DNA of 64,000 nucleotides from Endomychus coccineus (taxonomy: Eukaryota > Arthropoda > Insecta > Coleoptera > Endomychidae), in assembly GCA_958510875.1 (NCBI GenBank), contig OY294067.1, positions 248,511,736 to 248,575,735 of the forward strand, read 5' to 3'. The stretch's first letter is position 1. Each line of letters begins with the position of its first letter. Below, in pieces: positions 22,960 through 33,859 of this stretch. The position numbers were made by a program, and so were the translations under genes. Under the pieces are notes generated by a model. It did not search any database. It was not told the origin of the DNA and saw only the letters and a list, made by a program, of their open reading frames with translations.

Positions 22960-23786
22960 AGGCAAGCTGCATCGGCTGCATCTTTGTTGCAAGAATTCAA
23001 AAGACTGCCTTTAAAAAGTGTTCAGACGACAGCTCAAAGTGTCTTAGATTTCATTAGTAATAGAAATGGCATTTCAATAATGACTTCCAATTGCCAAAGT
23101 CTAAATAGTCACAAATACGATTTACAAGATTCAGTTACGAGACAAACAAATGTGTTACTTCTTACCGAAACTTGCATGGCGCATGATAATCCGATTGAAA
23201 TACCTAATTTCAATTGTATTGTTCAATTCACACGAGACACTGTTCCAGAAGGTGGGGTAGCTATTTGCCAAAATAATAATAATGTACCTAATATTATGAC
23301 TCCGAATATTGAAATAAATATTGCACACGTTAACGATGTTAATGTTAGGCGCTCATTTGTTGGAGATATTTGTGCGTGCTCATGCAAACTTAGAAATGGC
23401 CTACACATAGTCATGGTAGCAATTTACATTTCTCCGAATCCAAAATTGGACGAGGTAGAGCATTTTATTCATCGCACTTTACTGGAGTACACTGAAGAAG
23501 GGTCGAAAATACTTGGTACAAATGGTAATAAATTTCCACTTATCTTGGCTGGCGATTTCAACATCAACTTCGCTGATGAAAAATCAGAGCGGTTGACAAC
23601 TTTTCTTTCGGGAAAATTGAATTTGAAAATGAATAATGATCCACAAGAATCCACAACAAAATATGGGACCACCATTGACGCGGTATTTTCCAGATATTTA
23701 GAGGATATCAAGTCTCAAACTTATGTCTCTTATTTCAGTTATTCAGTTACCATAAACCTATAGTTTCAATGATAACAAATTCCTGA
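22960..23786 (+). pseudogene. Helentron C-terminal endonuclease (EEP fold), frameshifted at the end
   Basis: The frame opens after TGA at 22957-22959. It encodes a helicase-EN junction (LLQEFKRLPLKSVQTTAQSV) and then an exonuclease-endonuclease-phosphatase domain: IMTSNCQSLNSHKYDLQD, LLLTETCM (catalytic Glu), GGVAI, MVAIYISPN, LILAGDFNINF (catalytic Asp/Asn) and YGTTIDAVFSRY. The final SDHxP-type His motif appears as FSYHKP but is out of frame: an 8-bp tandem duplication (TTCAGTTA twice, 23733-23748) shifts the frame, giving a premature TAG at 23761. Beyond it the family ending continues to TGA at 23784. It is otherwise intact over about 265 codons, so inactivation is fairly recent. Confidence 0.85.
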
Positions 23787-24054
23787 ATAACCTATATGTA
23801 TTGTAAGATAATAAAAATATTTTAAACGATATTAACTTCTCATTTATTCAATAAAAGAAAAAAATTTGTTTTCTTATCGGTCACCACGCTCAAAAGAAAC
23901 TTGAATTAATATCAAAGAAAAAACTTGAATTAAAATATCAAAGAAAAAAAATACTGCATAAATTAAAAAAAATAAATAATTATAATTGCATAAGTTGAGA
24001 AAAAATGCTATGCAATAGCTTTACCGCGGCAGTCCCCGAGTGCCACACGTATTT

Positions 24055-25567
24055 TTTTTAACCTCTTCCCGATAGTTACTGTATAAAAGCTTCTCTTTTT
24101 ATCTCAATTTGGGAGAATACTGTACATACAATAATTACCTCTATAATTACAATAATACCCTATTACCTATAACAAAAACATATAAGTATAATATATACAA
24201 GGATATACAACCATAAATATATAATAACAACAAATAATATAACAATGCTTATTCTAAAAACATAATCAATCTATTGTGAATCGTGAAGGTGATCTGTGAA
24301 CTCCTTAATGCTGTATGGACAATTCATAACAAGCATGTGTTTTAGTTTGGATTTAAACTCTGCATAAGTTCTAACATTACGCAGCCATTCAGGCAACATA
24401 TTGAATATAAAACAGCCAGAGTATTCAGGGCTAAGTCTATAATTTGAATGCTTAAATTTTCTAAGTTTAATAGAACTTTTATGCTTAGTATCATGGTCGT
24501 GTGTATCTGCCATCGTTTGATAACTATTCTTTTTTGCATGTACAATAGAAAGTAATTTCAACAAATATATAGCTGGCGCTGTCAGAATTTTATTCACCTT
24601 AAAGGTATCTCTACAAGATTGTCTGTACTGCAGATCAAACATTAATCTAATAATGCGCTTCTGAATGACTAAGACTCTATTTACCTCCACAGCTCGACCC
24701 CACACAATGATACAATAGACAATTGCCGAATACACTAAAGAGTAATACATGTTCATTAAGCTATTGCTGTCTAAATCATCTTTTAACATCAATATTACAT
24801 AATATGATTTATTTAGTTTCGTGCAAATAGCATCAACTTGTTTTGTCCAATCCAATCTATTGTCCAACAAAACACCCAAGAATGTTGTGTGGGTATTTGT
24901 GGAGATATCAACATTGTTTAAATCAAACTTAAAATCCGTATGTACTTTGTATTTACCAGTAAATTCAACATGTATGTGTTTTTTGATAATTCACAATTAG
25001 GTGGTTTATGTGACACCACTCATCAAACTGGCTCAGGACAATGGCAACATGTTGTTTGATATGATCAGCATCTTCATTTGACCATAATAGTCGTGTCATC
25101 TGCAAACCTGATTACTTTTCCGTGTGTTATATAATTTGTTAGGTCATTAGTGTACAATATGAACAATAGTGGTCCGAGGACACTACCCTGAGGCGTATCA
25201 AGTTCTACATCATATACCCTAGAAAATGTGTCATTTACTTTTACCTTAAATGGTCTATCTGTAAGGTAAGTATATAAAAAATTCTCGGGAATTAGGTCAC
25301 ATTAACACTCTGTTATGTTATTGTAAGGTAAGTCAACAACCACTGATTCACTGATCCTCTAAAACCCATGTGCCTCAGCTTCTCAACGCCTTACTCAGAT
25401 CAAAAAATATGCCAATGGTGTACATATTTCCGTGAACATTATCAGATATATACTGCAGAGTTCCACAGTAGCGTTCCAGTTGATCTTCCCTTACAAAAAC
25501 CATGTTGGTTTTGTGATAATATTGAATATTTACTAAGGAAAGGCATCATTCACAATTACACAATGTA
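24055..25567 (-). mobile_element. Non-LTR retrotransposon, reverse transcriptase to 3' end
   Basis: Minus-strand RT motifs appear in order from right to left. FFDLSKA is near 25410, a LRHMGF-G stretch near 25370, TPQGSVLGPLLFILYTNDL near 25180, and FADDTT (catalytic FADD) near 25100. The better preserved thumb/C-terminal region follows at 24271-24879. Frameshifts and a few stops separate the parts. The clade is jockey/CR1-like by motif style. It starts directly after the Helentron end, and about 200 bp of 3' sequence lies at 24055-24270. Confidence 0.85.
24271..24879 (-). pseudogene. Non-LTR RT C-terminal region, 202-codon open frame
   Basis: The frame begins in the conserved GV-LD-L-W motif (MGVLLDNRLDWTKQVDAICT), then YSAIVYCIIVWGRA (the Y-x-x-x-x-WG segment), and VIQKRIIRLMFDL (the L-x-x-Q-x-R-x-x-R-x-I helix). 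It ends in the family's tail F-N-M-LPEWLRN and FKSKLKHML. No zinc finger follows, which is typical of CR1/jockey-like C-termini in insects. This is the longest clean frame of the element. The catalytic core upstream is broken, so no active enzyme is encoded. Confidence 0.85.
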
Positions 25568-25954
25568 GACAATTTTCATACCATATTAAAGCTGAAATTA
25601 TTGAATTGTATGATTAATTTTCAATAATGTTGATTAATTACGCCTCCGAAATAAATGATTGAAAACATCCTATTTCCGTCAGGTCAATTTGGAACTTTCA
25701 ACAGTTATAATTTACGTTAAATATGACCTTGATCATGTATTATTGTATTCATTAAAAACACCACTCATTTAACTATAAGGTGACATAAAAATCACAACGA
25801 TCAGATGAAAAATATTGTAGCAAAATACAAAGCCAACTTCATCTACATTATTATAAAATATTGGGAAAGCTATAAATGTGAAGTACAGATTTCGAAAAAA
25901 TAATGAAAGCAACAAAAGTAGTTTCAGTGGCGTAGAAAGTTAATAAACTAAAGT

Positions 25955-27440
25955 ATCTAATATAGCATTTTTACGTTAATAATGATGTGACGTCATACTT
26001 GGTTACTTTTGCAACCAATTCATTTCAACTCATTCGGACTGAAATTGTACATTGCAGGGAGTTTCACAGGGCTCAGCATTGAAACCTTTGCTATTCCTAC
26101 TCTATATAAAAAATGATTGAAAATATAGTTTTTTTGCTGATTACTCTACTGCTACAATCACTGCGGGAACATATGAAGCTTTACAAATTAAAATAGAGTA
26201 GTCACTGCAAATTTTGAAGTATTGGTTCGACACAAATATATTAGACTTAAATGTAGAAAATTTTATTCCTCACATGCAGGTCTGAAGCAAATAAAACTTG
26301 AATATAACAAAATTGCATTAACATATATATGAGATAAAATTCTTTGGGCTCTACATCGATTTTAGACTAACGTGCATGAAAGATCCATATTGATCAAATG
26401 GCATCAAAATGATCATGCTTGTGCTACCAGCTGTGGGTCTTGGAAAATAATGTAAGTAATGAGGTTGCTGTGTTAGCATATAATTCATACGTAATTTCTG
26501 TAATCAAATATGCTATAATTTTTTGGGCTGGCTCAATAGACATTTATAGAATCAAAGTACTGCACAAAAGATGTATAAGAAATAGAATAAATATCGGGAG
26601 TCATGCAGACCATATTTTATAAGACACATAATATTAACCATCTCTTCAATCTATATGATTATATAATGTACCTGCTTCGTTAAGAAACATTATGAAGAGC
26701 TTTTTCAGGAACATAGTTTGTTGCAAAATTTTGAAACTCATCATAAACACATTGTCTTACAAGATCAAACTGCACTAACTCAGATCTATAGAAAAACGAA
26801 AAACGAATCGATCAGAATTTATAACCATGTTCCGCAAAATTTAAGTAATCTCGATTACAGGAGTTTCAAAAACATACTAAAATTAGGCCTTATAGAAAAA
26901 TGTTATTACTCCAAATCGGAATATTTTAATACTCAGCTATAACTCACCTTTTGCAGCACTTCTTTCGAAAATACTATTTGAATCTATACGTAGCATTATC
27001 TTAATTTTGTACCTATCTGTCCTGACGCATTCTACACCATACTTCTCTTGGTCTCAGGAATAAAGATTATTCATTATTATTATTATAATCAACAATTTCC
27101 CTAAGTAAGTATCGCGCTACCAGGTATATTTCTTTTTTACTGTTGGCAACACATATAGGGTTGCCGATATAAATTGTACATTTCTTGATTTGACTTGACA
27201 GTTCATATATTTGTTGACAATCTGAATTAAACTTCAAACGTACAGGAACAATTCATCTCAGGACTGGAATGTTACGATCTACGTACATTTTCGTGGTGTG
27301 CAGTGTAAATTGTGAAACGAGTATCTACATTTTTTTTACATCAGTATATTAAACTGCAAAATGAATGTGTGAATACGTCGATTTGTTTATCTCGACGGGG
27401 CGGGAATAAAACTGTGAAAACGATGAATGTTGGTGAATCA
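25955..27440 (+). repeat. Dispersed repeat (unit X), split by a non-LTR insertion
   Basis: The two outer parts, about 25955-26019 and 27085-27440, match 43770-44220 in order and on the same strand. Shared landmarks are CTTGGTTACTTTTGCAAC, then CAATTTCCCTAAGTA, ATATAAATTGTACATTTCTT, and TATCTCGACGGGGC. The 43.8-kb copy lacks the 1.06-kb middle. The family is unknown; it has no coding capacity I can see. Confidence 0.8.
26020..27084 (+). mobile_element. Non-LTR retrotransposon 3' fragment inserted in unit X
   Basis: RT remnants read in order on the plus strand: GVSQGSALKPLLFLLYIKND (about 26058), FFADYSTATIT (26130; FADD changed to FADY), SVIKYAIIFWAGSID (about 26495) and YNHVPQNLSNLDYRSFKN (about 26820). 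The 3' end has AATAAA (about 27058) and a short TTA-repeat tail, as in CR1-like elements. CAACCAATT on the left and CAACAATT on the right match CAACAATT at the undisturbed site at 43.83 kb, so these are the target duplication. The 5' end is truncated inside the RT. Confidence 0.85.
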
Positions 27441-27444
27441 ATGT

Positions 27445-28750
27445 GTATCGTAATCCATGCTGGTTGTACAGCAGATTTTATTCCTAGTGTCGAACTAATA
27501 TTCTTTTCGAAAACGAAGGATGTCGATCTTCACGGTGAAATGTATCAAAACCGAGATCAAAACAACTTCCTAAATTGGTTTGAATTTCAACTTAAAGTGA
27601 ATTTATAAGAGTCACCACCATTATACGTAGCAGCTAATTATGTTACCTGAAAAATATGGTCAACGACGTTCTTTCTCTACCCCGTTATCATTACATTTTA
27701 ATCCAATTCTACACATTTTGGGTATAACTAGCAATTAAGGGATCAAGATGGCACATATGATAGTTAGGTAGAATAATCGGTGACTATGTGGACAAAGGCT
27801 AGAAATATGGTCGAAGATTATTCGACATACTGATAGATAAAGTGAATAATTATGTGTTATTGTTGATGTGATTGTTTGAAGGAACTATAGTGTTTAAGAC
27901 AGTGGAGTAATATTCATTATTTTGATGTTTTAGTGCAATAACCTCCAGTTAAAACCTCGGTTAAAACAGCAATTTTAATACTCACAACAGCAAATTTAAT
28001 ACAAATAAATGATGTCGATTCAAAGCTATACGCTTCCTTTTCTGAAGTTTAATTTTCATAATATACAATATAATTATATTTGAAACTATCAGATATCAGA
28101 AATTCCATTTCTTATATCGTTTATGAACCTCTTATAAAATATATGCAAGATGTAACCGAAAAATTAATCTTGCCAAGAAAATGTTCTTTTAACTTCCACT
28201 CGGTTTTCCTTCAACTAAGTAATGAACATGGTGCTACTAAAGTAATTTAGCTCTTTACACCAAAGTGCGATACATAAAATTTACCCATATTAGTATCATT
28301 AATACATAAGTATGCAACAGGAAATGAAATACACTTCCACATGATCCAAGATAATCTTTCACCTTGTGTGGCTCCAAACATGGATTTTAACTTGAATATT
28401 TGTTGAACTATTATATTCATCCACCTAAATTAGTGCTACTGAGACAATCGAAAGTAGATTTGAAAAGCGTTCATTGATTTGAATATTTTGATAATCGGAA
28501 ATGTTTGTGTTTGTTTCCATAAATAATAATGCTTACTTTAACATTACAGAATGGATTAATAATATTGATTTGAAGCTGAAAGTAAATTTTCCATATCTTT
28601 ATATGAATGTTTTAGGTGGAAGTATAAACAATATGTAGGTTAGGTACTTACTTTATTTTCTTCAAACATTTTGTAAACAACAGTTTGTTAATTAAACTAA
28701 AAATTATAAATAATTTGTCTTATTTGATATAATATGGAAAAACTCTTAAT
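27445..28750. other. Unassigned AT-rich sequence
   Basis: No gene or repeat recognised. The plus-strand frame 27312-27608 overlaps unit X and lacks motifs. Confidence 0.4.
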
Positions 28751-28754
28751 TTTG

Positions 28755-29070
28755 TTACCAGTATTCAAAAACATTGAAAACCTGCTCAACTTGACAACAA
28801 TGGCCGTCATATCAATCTTGATTAAATCAGCCAAAGCATGAGGGTGATCGTTCTCTCACAAAATAGACATTGATGATTCCAAGAAGTGGGAATTTTTGAA
28901 ATATCATGCTTCGATAATTCTCCCTCTCTGAAATGATCTATTCGTATGGAATTGATCAAAGGAACATACCTATAATGTGAATATATAGCACAAGTTTCTC
29001 CGAAATTGATTGAGGGTTAGCTGCAGTAGGTCATACCTTTGCTCAATGTAAAAGGTCGAACGAGAGGGTA
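28755..29070 (+). repeat. Dispersed repeat (unit Y), first copy
   Basis: This matches 47481-47800 on the same strand with about 80% identity. Shared stretches include TATTCAAAAA-ATTGAAAACC, AGACATTGATGATTCCAAGA, CTGAAATGATCTATTCG, ATGTGAATATATA and CGAACGAGAGGGTATTCC. No coding potential. Type unknown. Confidence 0.75.
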
Positions 29071-29079
29071 TTCCTGCTC

Positions 29080-29675
29080 AACCTGATAACAATGGCTACG
29101 TTTGATCCATGACGTCACATCATTCTTAACGTAAATGAACTATAAGAACCCTTTGCCTATAAACTCGGCAACACCTAAAAGGTAGTACCAGGGCCCTCTA
29201 CAATTTACAGGCGGCCGTTGAGAGAACTAAGTTTGTCAGATGTCTTGACTTTGTCAGTATCAATGCCGCTTTCTTTGTTTGATGCCGACTGTTTCAGTTT
29301 CATGTGTTTGTACCTAACTCTAGTCTATCTATCGCCTTCCAAGATGGAGCGCACGTAAGCAAAAATGCATGTGGCGTTCACGGTTCACGTGCAATGTTGC
29401 CAGTGCCAAATCCGATTCGCATATTATATGACGAGCCAATAGAGAATTCTGACGTCACGTAGTACCCGACGAGGACTGCTCCATGTCTAGATTCCAAGAA
29501 GCCCTTCCTTCAACGATAGTTGTCTTGGCAAGCCTCAATCCTCATCACGAATGGTCGCTCGGAGGTGTCTCTCGAACGTGTCGCGACCTTGATAAAATAG
29601 GACCCTATAAGTATGTTCAACGCCAAAAATTCTGTAAACAAGTCATAAAAGTGGCAAATTTAAAATCTTAATAAC
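29080..29675. other. Unassigned, relatively GC-rich; TGACGTCA motifs
   Basis: TGACGTCA palindromes occur at about 29110 and 29450, and a CCAAT box-like word at about 29433. ATGGAGCGCAC followed by GTAAGC (29344-29360) would fit a start codon and splice donor of a first exon, but there is no downstream exon to support it. The frame 29483-29671 has no motif. Confidence 0.25.
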
Positions 29676-29679
29676 TTCT

Positions 29680-30110
29680 TTTTGTTTAATGGCATCCCAT
29701 AATTTATTTACCATCAGAACGACCGCTTGAATATGCTGCACCAGCGTTTTATAAACTAGCACCTTCAGAGAACCCAAAAGAAAAAATCTAACGAAGTTAA
29801 ATCTGGGGATCAAGCCGGCCAATTCCATGATCCTAAGCGGTGTTACCAACGATCTTCAAAGTGATGGCTAAAGAACGTTGTTACCGTCTGGCTTCAACAA
29901 GCGGGAGCCCCATTGAATTGCAAATATATACTTAAAATGCGGCAAATGTTTTGGGTACTAATGGAATCATCTCGAAGAACAATATTAATCCAATTGGTAT
30001 CAACAGATTGCGAACTGGTTCAATGTTCAATGATAAAATAAATCCAGAATCACTTCATTAGGACACATTTTCTCAATTAACGTTCTAACATTCAAGCTCG
30101 AAAAGTTACG
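29680..30110 (-). pseudogene. Tc1/mariner-superfamily (IS630-like) transposase remnant, copy A
   Basis: On the minus strand, QFNGAPA (about 29915) corresponds to the catalytic W-x-Q-DGAP motif with the Asp changed to Asn. It is followed by FEDRWV and, after frame shifts, WPA then stop then SPDLTSLDFFLLGSLKVLVY (about 29755-29815). The latter is the strongly conserved third catalytic block (SPDLTPLDFFLWG) of a common insect transposase family distinct from the mariners elsewhere in the window. Stops and a lost Asp make it inactive. Copy B lies at 39930-40920. Confidence 0.85.
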
Positions 30111-30114
30111 CATA

Positions 30115-30980
30115 ACGTGGTAGCCTAAACGTGTCCTGCTAGTGTGATGCCAATAAACAATGTATAGGGCAGAACAGTTGATGAAGTATCTAAGCTTCAT
30201 TGATTGAACTCAGTTTGTTCGCCTTTGTATTAGCAGCATAATGCGCTGACTCTCAACAAACGACACTCAGAACAGCGGGATGACTGCTACTAGTTCCTTA
30301 TCTCAGTTCTGGAGTTGCAAAGGAAAAGCGTGTTGATAATGGAAGTATTATATCTTCCGCATCACGTCATCATTATGCCCGCGTTGCAACAATTCTATTG
30401 CAGTTTTGAAATGTATTTAGGAGTTCAACAGGTTTTCATTTGATGAAAAACTTACTGACCAAATTTACCCAATTTCCATTCTCGAATATGTCATTTATCA
30501 TCTAATACATGAACCAGTTCATTGACCATAAATGGAATTGATTACATTATACCTACCAGCAGTTCAGATACACATTGTTGCCAGGAACAGATGGAGAATC
30601 TCGTTCTTCGTATTTTTATCCTTTACAATATACCATTCTATTTTAATTCAACTGTACCGAATGAGCCACTACTTGTGGTAGAGCGAATAGTACGTTGCAC
30701 CCAATATTCTTTTATTTTAAGGACAAAAACTTGCTTGCAAGTGGTAGCATTACGATAATTATTACTTCTTCGAATATCGTGCGAGTGCATCCTCCATCCA
30801 CTTTGATGGTGCAGCCTACCACAAGTAATATAAATCGGTCGTGAGATCTCATGACGGATACCCATTAAAATTAGTTAGAAGTGACCAAATAGAAAAAATC
30901 AATCGATGGTTGGTAGATATGTATATTAATTTATATTCGTACTAGAATCTAGTTGATATACTTTATAACTGGGAACTCTT
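30115..30980. other. Probably the 5' part of the transposase relic, otherwise unassigned
   Basis: This lies upstream (minus sense) of the copy A transposase remnant and may hold its decayed N-terminal part, but I could not read helix-turn-helix motifs with confidence. No other feature is seen. Confidence 0.25.
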
Positions 30981-30984
30981 ATGA

Positions 30985-31115
30985 TTCACATTATCACCAT
31001 AAATAAGAAATAATCACCCTTGTCTACTATAATACTGTTAAAGTATTATTATAGGACCTTCCGGCTATCAAGTAGCCATCATCAGAGTAAACTAAATTAT
31101 AAATCAAAATGTGCT
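30985..31115 (-). mobile_element. Penelope-like element 3' tail with hammerhead-like motif (copy c)
   Basis: On the minus strand TACTCTGATGATGGCTAC (CTGATGA at 31079-31085), loop, TAGCC, GGAA (consensus GAAA) and GGTCC. The same 3' tail occurs at 55885, 57950 and 59590. AGAAATAATCA-CCTT and the AAACTAAATTATAAATCAAA flank are shared with those copies. No GIY-YIG sequence is retained; the copy stops near 31190 at the palindromic element arm. Confidence 0.7.
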
Positions 31116-31193
31116 TATTCTTACATCCATAAACTGGTTGTATTGCAAATTCAGCAAACAACTCATGGAATTTATTAAGTACTGAAGGATGAA

Positions 31194-31461
31194 ACATTGG
31201 CGGTTCAAATGGTTGTCTCAAAATCGTACTTTTTCCAGTGGCGTAGAAGTTGGGGAGAAAAACACCCACTACTCCTTCAAAATCTTCACCAATCATGACT
31301 AAAAAAAATTTTTTTTTCACACAGAACATTTTTTTCAATTTCAACACCCTGTATCTCAAAAACTAAGCGTCTGTGCATATATGTTAATAGGAACTTTTTT
31401 TCTCAGAATCAAATTTTCTATCGACTGTAGAAGTTCTGCTCCTAAAACCTGGGACACCCTG
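31194..31461. mobile_element. Single arm of the palindromic CAGGGTGT element
   Basis: Aligned with the right arm of the 3064-3997 element: GGCG-TTCAAATGGTTGTCTC, the AAAAACACC block, AACACCCTGTATCTCAAAAA, and the end ACACCCTG followed by TA (31462-31463). The left arm is absent. The minus-strand frame 31027-31359 is a shadow of the arm. Confidence 0.8.
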
Positions 31462-31742
31462 TATAATCACAATACTTTTCAATTTTTGATATGCAAAACT
31501 TATATGTTTTTTCACTTTTGTCTTTTAATAAACAAAAAACTAATGGTATATAATGACCGTTAAAAAACAACATGTATCGTAAATATTTGTGTGAAATATT
31601 TTGTGCAGTAAGAAAATGTACCGTTCATATAAATAATGTTTGATTCACATAAAAACTTTGAATTACTTTTACAGCTAAATATCATTAGATTTTCGGATAA
31701 ATCATTAACAGTTAGGAAGTCTTCAGTTCTGTTGGTTTTTGG

Positions 31743-31994
31743 TTAAAGTTCATTCAAAGCTTCATGAACCTTCGATAGTGATTTTGGCAAAGCTGGCAAC
31801 AATTTTTTTGACTCACCTAAAGTATGAAAATTTGCTTTACATTTATCTTTGATGCACCCCCACTTAGTTTCTGCGGAAGCTAATTTTATGTTGTGTTCTT
31901 TAAACTTATAGTTCTCGTAAACTAAGAGAAGTTTTCTTCTTTGACTGAACATTTCACCTAAATCCGAAAAATTACTATGATTTATTTTCGCCAT
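31743..31994 (-). CDS. Putative FLYWCH-type zinc-finger protein, 83 aa
   Basis: The open frame reads MAKINHSNFSDLGEMFSQRR at the start and then a FLYWCH-like pattern: KLLLVYENYKFKE, a spacer, KWGCIKDKCKANFHT. The W-x-C...C...H order with the preceding L-x-x-x-Y-x-F fits the FLYWCH zinc finger. FLYWCH domains in insects occur in mod(mdg4)-like host proteins and in MULE-type transposons. No BTB or transposase region is seen next to it, so it may be a short stand-alone protein or a captured end of a transposon gene. It has an ATG start and no internal stop. Expression cannot be judged. Confidence 0.5.
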   Translation of the reverse strand: MAKINHSNFSDLGEMFSQRRKLLLVYENYKFKEHNIKLASAETKWGCIKDKCKANFHTLGESKKLLPALPKSLSKVHEALNEL

Positions 31995-31999
31995 TTTTA

Positions 32000-32635
32000 C
32001 ACTTTTTCACATACATAGACATTTACATAGACCATCAACTTTACACTAGACATGACTATGTACTTATGAAAGCTGATATACCTACAAAACATAGTTAGGT
32101 ACCTGTTACATAGGTTAGGTACCTGCAACAATATTATGCCGAATTTGTTGTAAAAATATACTACTTTTAAATGCATCAGGATTAAAAGATTAGGATGTGC
32201 CGCCCCGAGTGCCGGCCCTACCAAGAAAGAGTATCTTTCCATTAAATGTTATGTTAATACAAGACGCCGCTGACTCATCAAAAATATTATTTACATGGGG
32301 AGCCCTTATTACCTTTGAAACTTCATGCGGCTCGTTTCCTGTTCCCTTATCATTTATCATTACCTCCCTCCGGCTGTTTAATGCACCGAAGGGATTCCCT
32401 CGTTTAAAGAATTCACCTTCTCCCCAGCTTATGCCTCTATTCATTTTCCATTTGATTCCTCTCATCATATCCCGCACCTGAATTACCCCGATCATTTCTA
32501 TACAGATTTTGGTTCCAATGTTGGTTCCCTTTCATATCTCGCGATTCTCGTGCAGGATAAATTGGTTGCTACCTTGCAACATCTGAATTAGATATTATCA
32601 TATGATTTCCTATTATTGCAAATAGTTATTTAAAC
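32000..32635. other. Unassigned, with a GC-richer patch at 32195-32480
   Basis: The two opposed frames at 32190-32495 cover the same bases and neither has a motif. The patch differs in base composition from its surroundings, perhaps an old insertion. Confidence 0.3.
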
Positions 32636-32639
32636 GGGC

Positions 32640-32725
32640 ACAGCATTTTAGTAGATGAGGGTGACTATTGTGTTATAGTGTATCCACAGTGTGAACTCTT
32701 TTATAGTTTATTCACAATATGTTAT
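32640..32725 (+). mobile_element. Short Penelope-like 3' tail (copy f)
   Basis: AGGGTGACTATTGTGTTATA and then CACAGTGTGAACTCTTTTAT match the far 3' end and flank at 58010-58068. Only the last tens of bases are present. The conserved words after the tail may be target sequence shared by two insertions. Confidence 0.4.
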
Positions 32726-32729
32726 GATG

Positions 32730-33230
32730 AGGATGGGAAAACAATCTGTAATTTATAGTATGATTATACTGTACTGTAACCTGTATTATTTGAGGCGAAA
32801 TAATATTTGCAATGGGTACATAAGTTAGGAATATTCCAATTTGTCAAATCACAAATCAAATCCATAAAAACGTCCGAAAAAAATCAAGGTACAGCATGTT
32901 CGGTCACCTCAAGAAGCTGAATCAAACGTGTTGGGGCTTAAATGCTGAATGATTGATGAAATTTTGGTCAAATCGTGAATTAGTGAATACGATTAAATAA
33001 TTATATTACAACGGTGATTCTCAAGTATGAAGAATGTGATATTCTGGAAAAAATTTAAATCATGTCCTAATAATGACTCCATCAATGGCTGATAAATAAT
33101 TGCTGTTTTCTGATCTTATATACAAACATGAATTTTTTGAGTTGTGCTGTATTATTTGTTAACATAATTCTTTTGTGCGCCTGGAAATTCAATTTGAAGA
33201 AACACAGGGAAACTCCAAAATAGAAGAAGA
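32730..33230. other. Unassigned AT-rich sequence
   Basis: No gene, repeat or RNA recognised. Confidence 0.35.
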
Positions 33231-33231
33231 A

Positions 33232-33850
33232 TTTTTTTTTTTATTATAAGAAAAAGCCGCTTCGACATCTTTGGCCATTAGCGGACTTCGGTACTAATTG
33301 ATGTATGAGTATATGTACATAGGGTGGTATAACACTATTTATGACTTAAACTATTTACAATTTGTTTATTATTTGCGCTTCTGTTATGAACCTTATTGTT
33401 TTTTCCAATGATTCTCGGTTTGTACCAAGAACGGCTCTTAAATTTGGAGGAAAATTATGCTTTATGCGCAGATTATTGTACTTTAAACAATCTATTAGTA
33501 TATGCTTCACAGTACATTGCACTTGACACATATCACACACTGGTGGAACCTGATGTGCTAATAGATGTCCTTGTGTTAGACGAGTATGCCCGAGTCTTAA
33601 CCGAGATAGGGCTACTTGGTGGTTTCTACGTGGAGGGTACGGAAGTGGTTCTAGAGTAGTGGGCTGGATTTCTTGGAGTTTAGTTCTTGTTTCTTTCCAT
33701 TCACTGTCCCATTTTTGTTTAAACAGTTTTTTAATGTGGTTTTTGATATCGGTGTCTACAACTAGATTTACTAACGAGCTTCCGGAAACGATATAGCTAT
33801 CTAGAAGAATTATAGCACCTATTACTGGGAATAAAATCCATCTTGCTTTT
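33232..33850 (-). mobile_element. Non-LTR retrotransposon 3' end with poly(A) tail
   Basis: Minus-strand element ending in an A-run (T-run at 33232-33242 on the plus strand), with about 110 bp of 3' UTR. The frame at 33355-33790 encodes the extreme C-terminus. The tail plus 3' UTR mark a genuine 3' terminus. The 5' side is truncated near 33850. Confidence 0.8.
33355..33790 (-). pseudogene. Non-LTR ORF2 C-terminus with CCHC-type finger
   Basis: A single open frame runs from about 33790 to TAA at 33355: LFKQKWDSEWKETRTKLQEI, PRRNHQVALSRLRLGHTRLT, then CDMCQVQCTVKHILIDCLKY. The R-LR-GHT-LT stretch followed by C-x2-C...H...C is the standard tail of jockey/LOA-like proteins with an RNase H domain. 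The RNase H upstream is absent (5' truncation), with only its last residues (LDSYIVSGSS) possibly left. No stop within the part retained, so the insertion is not very old. Confidence 0.85.
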
Positions 33851-33859
33851 ACCGTTCCG

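Larger units (their letters stand above)
22438..24052 (+). mobile_element. Helentron (Helitron2-like) 3' part
   Basis: It contains the endonuclease end of the Rep/helicase-EN protein, followed by about 270 bp of AT-rich sequence and a terminus that fits Helentrons. A short hairpin GGCA-GTCCCCGAG-TGCC (24028-24044) lies a few bases before the end, and the end ACACGTA abuts a T-run (24052 onward), Helentrons inserting at T-rich sites without target duplication. Rep and helicase domains are missing. The left boundary is uncertain; only 22960-24052 is well supported. Confidence 0.7.

Noticed and set aside
29344..29360. ATGGAGCGCAC-GTAAGC as a first coding exon with promoter-like CCAAT and TGACGTCA words around it.
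   Set aside because: Only four codons, no downstream exon and no conserved frame. It is recorded only as a note in the gap entry.
32190..32495. Opposed frames of 94 and 101 codons in a GC-richer patch as a gene.
   Set aside because: Neither frame shows motifs or a domain, and frames open on both strands are expected in GC-richer sequence.
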